From positions 1-64,000 of the forward strand of contig JAQGBZ010000324.1 in NCBI GenBank assembly GCA_034687125.1: 64,000 nucleotides of DNA, in the 5' to 3' direction. This stretch comes from Neelides folsomi (taxonomy: Eukaryota; Arthropoda; Collembola; Neelipleona; Neelidae). Every line of letters starts with the position of its first letter. The stretch's first letter is position 1. Shown here one piece after another: positions 58,923 through 64,000 of the stretch. The notes beneath the pieces were generated by a model that worked only from the letters and a program-made list of their open reading frames with translations, was not told where the DNA came from and made no database searches. A program made the translations under genes and the position numbers.

Positions 58923-59443
58923 TTTAGTAATAATGCTATTAAAACTTGTTAAATAGTTAAATAATCTTATTAAATTATAACATTAACAATAATTGACTAT
59001 TTTGATAAATTCGGAATTTGCGAAAATGATTTCATCATCTTTCCGCTTTACATTAAATATTTTTATCACATTTGCTCCTTAAATGTCTCACATTACTTCA
59101 AATTATATCTTGTTGATGCAAAAGACAATTCTAAGTAAAGATGCAGAGATTTGTATTAGATGCAATATGCATTAAATTCTGTTTTATATCTATTATAATG
59201 CCACTTTAAACAAAATTTTAATATATTAAAATTATTTGTTTAAAATAATTATCATAAGATTTGTCATGATTTGCGCATTATTATGATTTCTCTTCTATTT
59301 TTCTCTTTGCGCATTATATTTATGAATGTAAAAGTATATATGAGAAATAAGAAAATTAGAAATTATATTAACTCAAATATTAATAAATATATATTTTCAA
59401 TTAAACTGCATTTAATAAATAAATATTTATAATCTCTTAATTA

Positions 59444-61156
59444 TTAATCAACAATTTTATGAAGATTTCTCGCGTGTCGGCGAAGTTTAGATTTTGTTTT
59501 AAATGCTGATTTACATAAATGACATTTAAAAGGTCTTTCAGGATTGTGGAGTATTAAATGCCTTTTCAAATCAGAATTAAATGTAAACTTTTTCTCACAG
59601 CCTTCAAATGTACAAGGAATAGTTTTTTCCCCGTGAATCTTCATATGTCTCTTCAATCGATGTTTTGAATGTTCAGTAAAAGGGCAAAGGTCACATTTTA
59701 AGGGTCGATCCTCCGGGGCCATGTGCATACGTCTATTGTGAAATCGCAAAGTCCCAATACTACCTTAAAATAATATAATAAATTAGCCAAATTTAACAAA
59801 TAATATTTTTATGTGATTTATCGTCAATTAAAAATTAATTATTTAAACCTCATTATTTATTAAAATTATGAAAAACTTACAAAATGTTTTATTGCAAATT
59901 TTGCAAGTTTTTTCTTCAACTGTTCCTTTATGAAATATTGTAATATGAGAAGTTAAGTTAGCTTGAGCATAAAACACAGCTCCACACATTTCGCAGATGA
60001 AACTTTGAGATTTATAGTGAATATGTTCCATGTGATCATCAAGGAATTTTTTTCGTGATAAGGTCTTGCCACACAATTCACAAACACAATTGTATCTTCG
60101 CTCATGAACTAATTTTAAATGGTATTGGAGCCGTGACATCTGTTTGAACTTTTTATCACATTTGTCACATGGAAAAATCCCTTGAGGGTCATAGGCGCGT
60201 TTCTTTACCTGAAGCTTTTTTCCTGGAGTTAACTTTTTCTTTATTGGAACTTCTTCGTAGATCGTTTGGTCAGAATCGCTTTGGTTATCTTCATTGTTAT
60301 GAAAGTCATCATTGTGGTCATCATCTTCAATGTAGTCAGAATCTTCTTTGGTGTCAAAAATATCTTGACCGATGTCATCATTAATTTTTTGGTTTTTGGT
60401 GTCGCTAATAGTGGATGGAATTTTATGTTTTACCCGCTCTGATGATTTCCTTTTTTGTATTTCACATTCAGGGATTTTAATTTTTTGGGCCGAAACTGTC
60501 CAAATTCGAGTTGTCGCTTCTTTTTTCAATTTGTTCAATTGTTGTTGTGAATGAGATTCAGTTTGTGAAGAATTTGTATTTGGTTCAGTGGGTTGATCAA
60601 GTTGTTGAAATTCCACAGGCTCGTTTAATACTTCGATTGGTTCTTCTTTAATTAACTGCAATTCATCGATGAAAATTCCTTCTTGTCTTTTTAGCTCTAA
60701 AGTAAACAAAAGGTTAAAGCTTATTAAGTTTTATAATTGATGATAATAAATCTGTGTTAATTTAATATTTTAACTCTAGCATTAATGTTATTATTCTAAA
60801 TTAGTGTTTACTTTAATTATAGTTTATAATGTAAAGGGTTCATTTAATAATGAAAAATTACCTTTTGAAATAACAAAAGAAATATTTGAATGTCTTTTAT
60901 TATCTTCAATGGAATTTGCTGTGTTGTGAATTTGATTCAAAATGTCATCTTTAAATTCGTTCATGAGTTTTAAATGGTGATTGAGTTTGTTCAGCTTCAT
61001 CGAACATGACGAGCAAAAATGGATCGATTCCAATGGAGAATTGACAAGATCAATTGGAATTGAAAATATGTCCAAAAAAGTCACTATGTTAAATTGTGGT
61101 GATTGATCGGTTAGGTCATTACAACAAATGGAACAAGTTTTTGAATTCCTCCACAT
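59444..61156 (-). CDS. ZAD-like C2H2 zinc-finger protein, array copy 3
   Basis: Exons 61156-60862, 60696-59881 and 59763-59444, phases 1 and 1; 476 residues. Exon 1 (MWRNSKTCSICCNDLTDQSP ... FCSSCSMKLNKLNHHLKLM) again has 295 bases. Exon 2 opens ELKRQEGIFIDELQLIKEEP and shares with copy 4 the block TESHSQQQLNKLKKEATTRI and a stretch ending near VKHKIPSTISD almost unchanged. Three fingers follow a basic patch, the split finger is CKICNKTFC/SIGTLRFHNRRMH, and exon 3 has three, for seven. Copies 3 and 4 are the closest pair in the array and also share 3' flanking sequence (atatattttcaatta region). Confidence 0.88.
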
Positions 61157-62210
61157 TTCGATTAACTGGTCATTTATCTATTCAATTAACATTTATTATT
61201 AAATTGTTAAGACTGAACGGTAAACGAAAATGAAATTATGAAAATTGAAATTAAGAATACAAGCGAAACTGTGAAATGTAGGAACCTTTTCGCAGAACTT
61301 TTTATCTCATTTAGCATTTGTTCCTTAATGTCTCATAATTACCTCATATTGCATTTAAGGCTCAAAGTACCACAAGGTAATTAATTCTAGCTCCAACAAT
61401 AAGTTTCTGGCTCAGTATTTTAGATAACTTCAAATACATAAGTTGTTCAGATTTGGATGATTGAGTCCTCCAGCTTTGTCAATTTTTCCAAAAGTTCTTT
61501 AACGCTTTAAAAATCGTCCCTGAGTTTGACGATTTTCAAATCTTGTAGCTCCTACACCTCGGAATTTACTGCCTTTACCATATACACTTTATATACATTT
61601 TCAATCGGAAATTACCTTTTATAACTCTCCAGCTTTGTGAAATTTTGATTAAACACTTTGTTTAAAAGATATTAACGATAATTAACTATTTGGGTCAATT
61701 ATTGGTCTTGTAATTAGTTGTAATAGTGACATTGTCAAATATTTAAATATTGAAAATTGTCCAAATTCAATAATTTCTTTAGAAACGATAAAGGGGATAA
61801 GAAGTGATAGGATCATTCCTTCTTATAATTTGAAATAATTTGTTTATTTTAATTGTTTGATTTTATGTTTAATCATAAAATAAGTTACATTGGATATATT
61901 GCACCGAAATAACGATTTTTAGAACTTCCCAGCTTAAAGGGAATTGGATCCAATCCGTCCATTTGTTCCTTGAACAATAATTAATTTACTAATATTCATT
62001 TTTTTGGAAATAAGATTTGTCCTTTTATTCACAATCATTATTATCCTGATTTGTATATTATTATGATTTATTTTATATTTATGAATGTAAATGTATAGTA
62101 TATATGTGAAATAAGAAATTTAGACATTTATCAACTCAAATATTTATAAATATATATTTTCAATTACAATGGATTTAAAAAATATTTATTTGTATTCTTT
62201 TAATTAATAA

Positions 62211-64000
62211 TTATTCATCAATTGCATGAAGATTTTTCTTATGTCGACGAAGTCTATATTTTGTTCTAAATGATGATTTACATAAATTGCATTTAAAGGG
62301 TCTTTCAGGATTGTGGAGTCGTAAATGGTCATTCATTTCAGAATTATTCGTAAACTTTTTCCCACAACCTTCAAATGTACAAGGAACGGTTTTTTCTCCA
62401 TGAAGTCTGAAATGCCGATTCATACCAAAATTACTCACAAACATTTTTCCACAACCTTCCAATTTACAAGGAATCGTTTTCTCCCCGTGAGTCTTCAAAT
62501 GAATCTTCATTCGATATTGTGAATGTTCAGTAAAAGGGCAAAAGTCGCATTTTAAAGGACGATCATCAGCAGACATATGTTTCCGTTTATAATGAACTCT
62601 TAAAGCCTCAATAGAACCTTAAAATGATAAAAATTATTAAACATTAATAATTAAATTGAACAAATAAAATACACTTAAAAAATTAAATAATATATAATGT
62701 ATGGTTAACTAAAATTAAATTATTAAACCTATGATTAAAATAATTATTATTAATTATCTTTAAAAATTTGATTAAAAACTTACTAAATGATTTATTGCAA
62801 ATTTTGCAAGTTTTTTCTTCAATGGGTATTCTATGAAAATTGTAAATATGATTAGTCAAATGTGGTTGTGAATAAAATACAGTTCCACATGTTTCGCAGA
62901 TAAATCGTTCAGATTTATAATGAATTTGGTTCATGTGACTTGTAAGATTTAATTTATTTGATAAAGTCTTCCCACACAATTCACAAACGCATTCGTATTT
63001 TCGATCATGGAAAAAGTCTTGATGAGATTTTAAGTTTCGGAACCTTTTGAAAATTTTACCGCATTTGTCACATGGAAAAATCCCTGTAACATCGCGACGT
63101 TTTTTCTTTACTTTAGCTATTTGGAGCTTTTTTTGTGTTGTTGACCTTTTCTTTATTGGAACTTCTTCGTAAATCGTTTGGTCAGAATCGCTTTTGTCAT
63201 CTTCATTGTGGTCATCATCTTCATTGTAGTCAGAATCTTCATTAGTGTCAAAAATATCTTGACCGATGTCATCATTAATTTTTTGGTTTTTGGTGTCGCT
63301 AATAGTGGATGGAATTTTATGTTTTACCCGCTCTGATGATTTCCTTTTTTGTATTTCACATTCAGGGATTTTAATTTTTTGGGCCGAAACTGTCCAAATT
63401 CGAGTTGTCGCTTCTTTTTTCAATTTGTTCAATTGTTGTTGTGAATGAGATTCAGTTTGTGGAGAATTTGTATTTGGTTCAGTGGTTTGATCAAGTTGTT
63501 GAAATTCCACAGGCTCGTTTAATACTTGGATTGGTTCTTCTTTAATTAACTGCAATTCATCGATGACAATTCCTTCCCTTCTTTTTAGCTCTGGAATAAA
63601 AAAAATATGTCAAGAATTTAATTAGCGACAATATATGTGTTAATTTTATATTTAATCTAGCATTAATGTTAATGTTATTCTAAATTATTATTTACTTTAA
63701 TTATAGTTTATAATGTAAAGGTAAAAATTACCTTTTGAAATGACATAAGAAATATTAGAATGTCTTTTAAAAGCTTCAATGGAATTTGCAGTGTTGTGAA
63801 TTTGATTCAAAATTCCTTGTTTAAATTCATTCATAAGTTTTAAATGGTGATTGAGTTTGTCCAGCTTCGACGAACATAACAAACAAAAAGAGATCGATTT
63901 TAATGGGAAATTGACAAGATTAATTGGAATTGAAAAAATGTCCAAAAAAGTCTCTATGTCGAATTGAGGTGATGGTGATTGATCGGTGACATTACAACAA
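62211..64000 (-). CDS. ZAD-like C2H2 zinc-finger protein, array copy 4 (cut by window edge)
   Basis: Exon 1 runs from beyond the window to 63732 (visible part CCNVTDQSPSPQFDIETFLD ... FCLLCSSKLDKLNHHLKLM), exon 2 is 63590-62784 and exon 3 is 62617-62211, phases 1 and 1. The linker is nearly the same as in copy 3. The split finger reads CKICNKSFS/SIEALRVHYKRKH: the junction codon is Ser instead of Cys, but this is not a zinc ligand. Exon 3 has four fingers instead of three, because a CKLEGCGKMF...H finger is duplicated as CTFEGCGKKF...H with the same HGEKT(I/V)PC linker, giving eight fingers. The start codon lies outside the window. Confidence 0.85.

Overview
The window is a stretch of AT-rich eukaryotic nuclear DNA. 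Genes have short GT-AG introns (mostly 60-200 bp), and two introns appear to be GC-AG. Gene content points to an arthropod, most likely a hexapod (a springtail would fit, but the sequence alone does not settle it). The supporting features are a zinc-finger cluster with an N-terminal ZAD-like CxxC...CxxC module, an intronless divergent ionotropic receptor, gustatory-receptor-like relics, a ZP-domain apical matrix protein, and many small secreted cysteine-rich proteins.

Layout. 1-16.3 kb is mostly gene-free; it holds one 408-codon Ser/Asn-rich reading frame (5848-7074), an imperfect TATAC-rich inverted repeat near 3.3-3.6 kb, and a 1.46 kb near-palindromic transposon with an 8 bp target duplication (8215-9673). 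16.3-25.8 kb is one 20-exon plus-strand gene: signal peptide, ZP domain, then a Thr/Pro-rich, Cys-punctuated repeat tail in which every repeat exon starts and ends in phase 1; I reconstruct 1618 residues. 27.4-29.4 kb has a mucin-like secreted protein (plus) and a secreted beta/gamma-crystallin protein (minus). 29.5-33.2 kb is a graveyard: a 194 bp tandem repeat, a decayed transposase N-terminus, chemoreceptor-like pseudogene pieces and a small MITE. 33.2-34.0 kb holds a four-exon four-TM membrane protein gene that becomes visible only after splicing. 34.7-35.4 kb is a broken C2H2 gene. 36.3-39.6 kb is a seven-exon coiled-coil gene that I read as a divergent PRC1/Ase1/MAP65 homologue. 40.8-46.8 kb is a block of secreted cysteine-rich genes: two EB-like paralogues, a DUF4789-like protein and two CS-alpha-beta defensin-like paralogues, interrupted by a frameshifted copper amine oxidase fragment. 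47.6-48.7 kb is a second large hairpin transposon, directly followed by an intronless ionotropic receptor (48896-51388) and a two-exon secreted Asn/Tyr- then Ser-rich protein (52390-53222). 53.5 kb to the end is a minus-strand tandem array of ZAD-like C2H2 genes (four long copies, the last cut by the window edge) plus a short coiled-coil stub carrying the same N-terminal motif.

Functionally, most intact genes encode secreted or surface proteins (matrix, mucin, crystallin, small Cys-rich proteins, chemoreceptor, four-TM protein). The two intracellular themes are mitotic/microtubule (PRC1-like) and transcriptional (zinc fingers). Tandem duplication at several scales is the main evolutionary theme: exons inside the ZP gene, paired secreted genes and the zinc-finger array. 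All spliced models are my own reconstructions from open frames, splice consensus and phase; no expression evidence was available.
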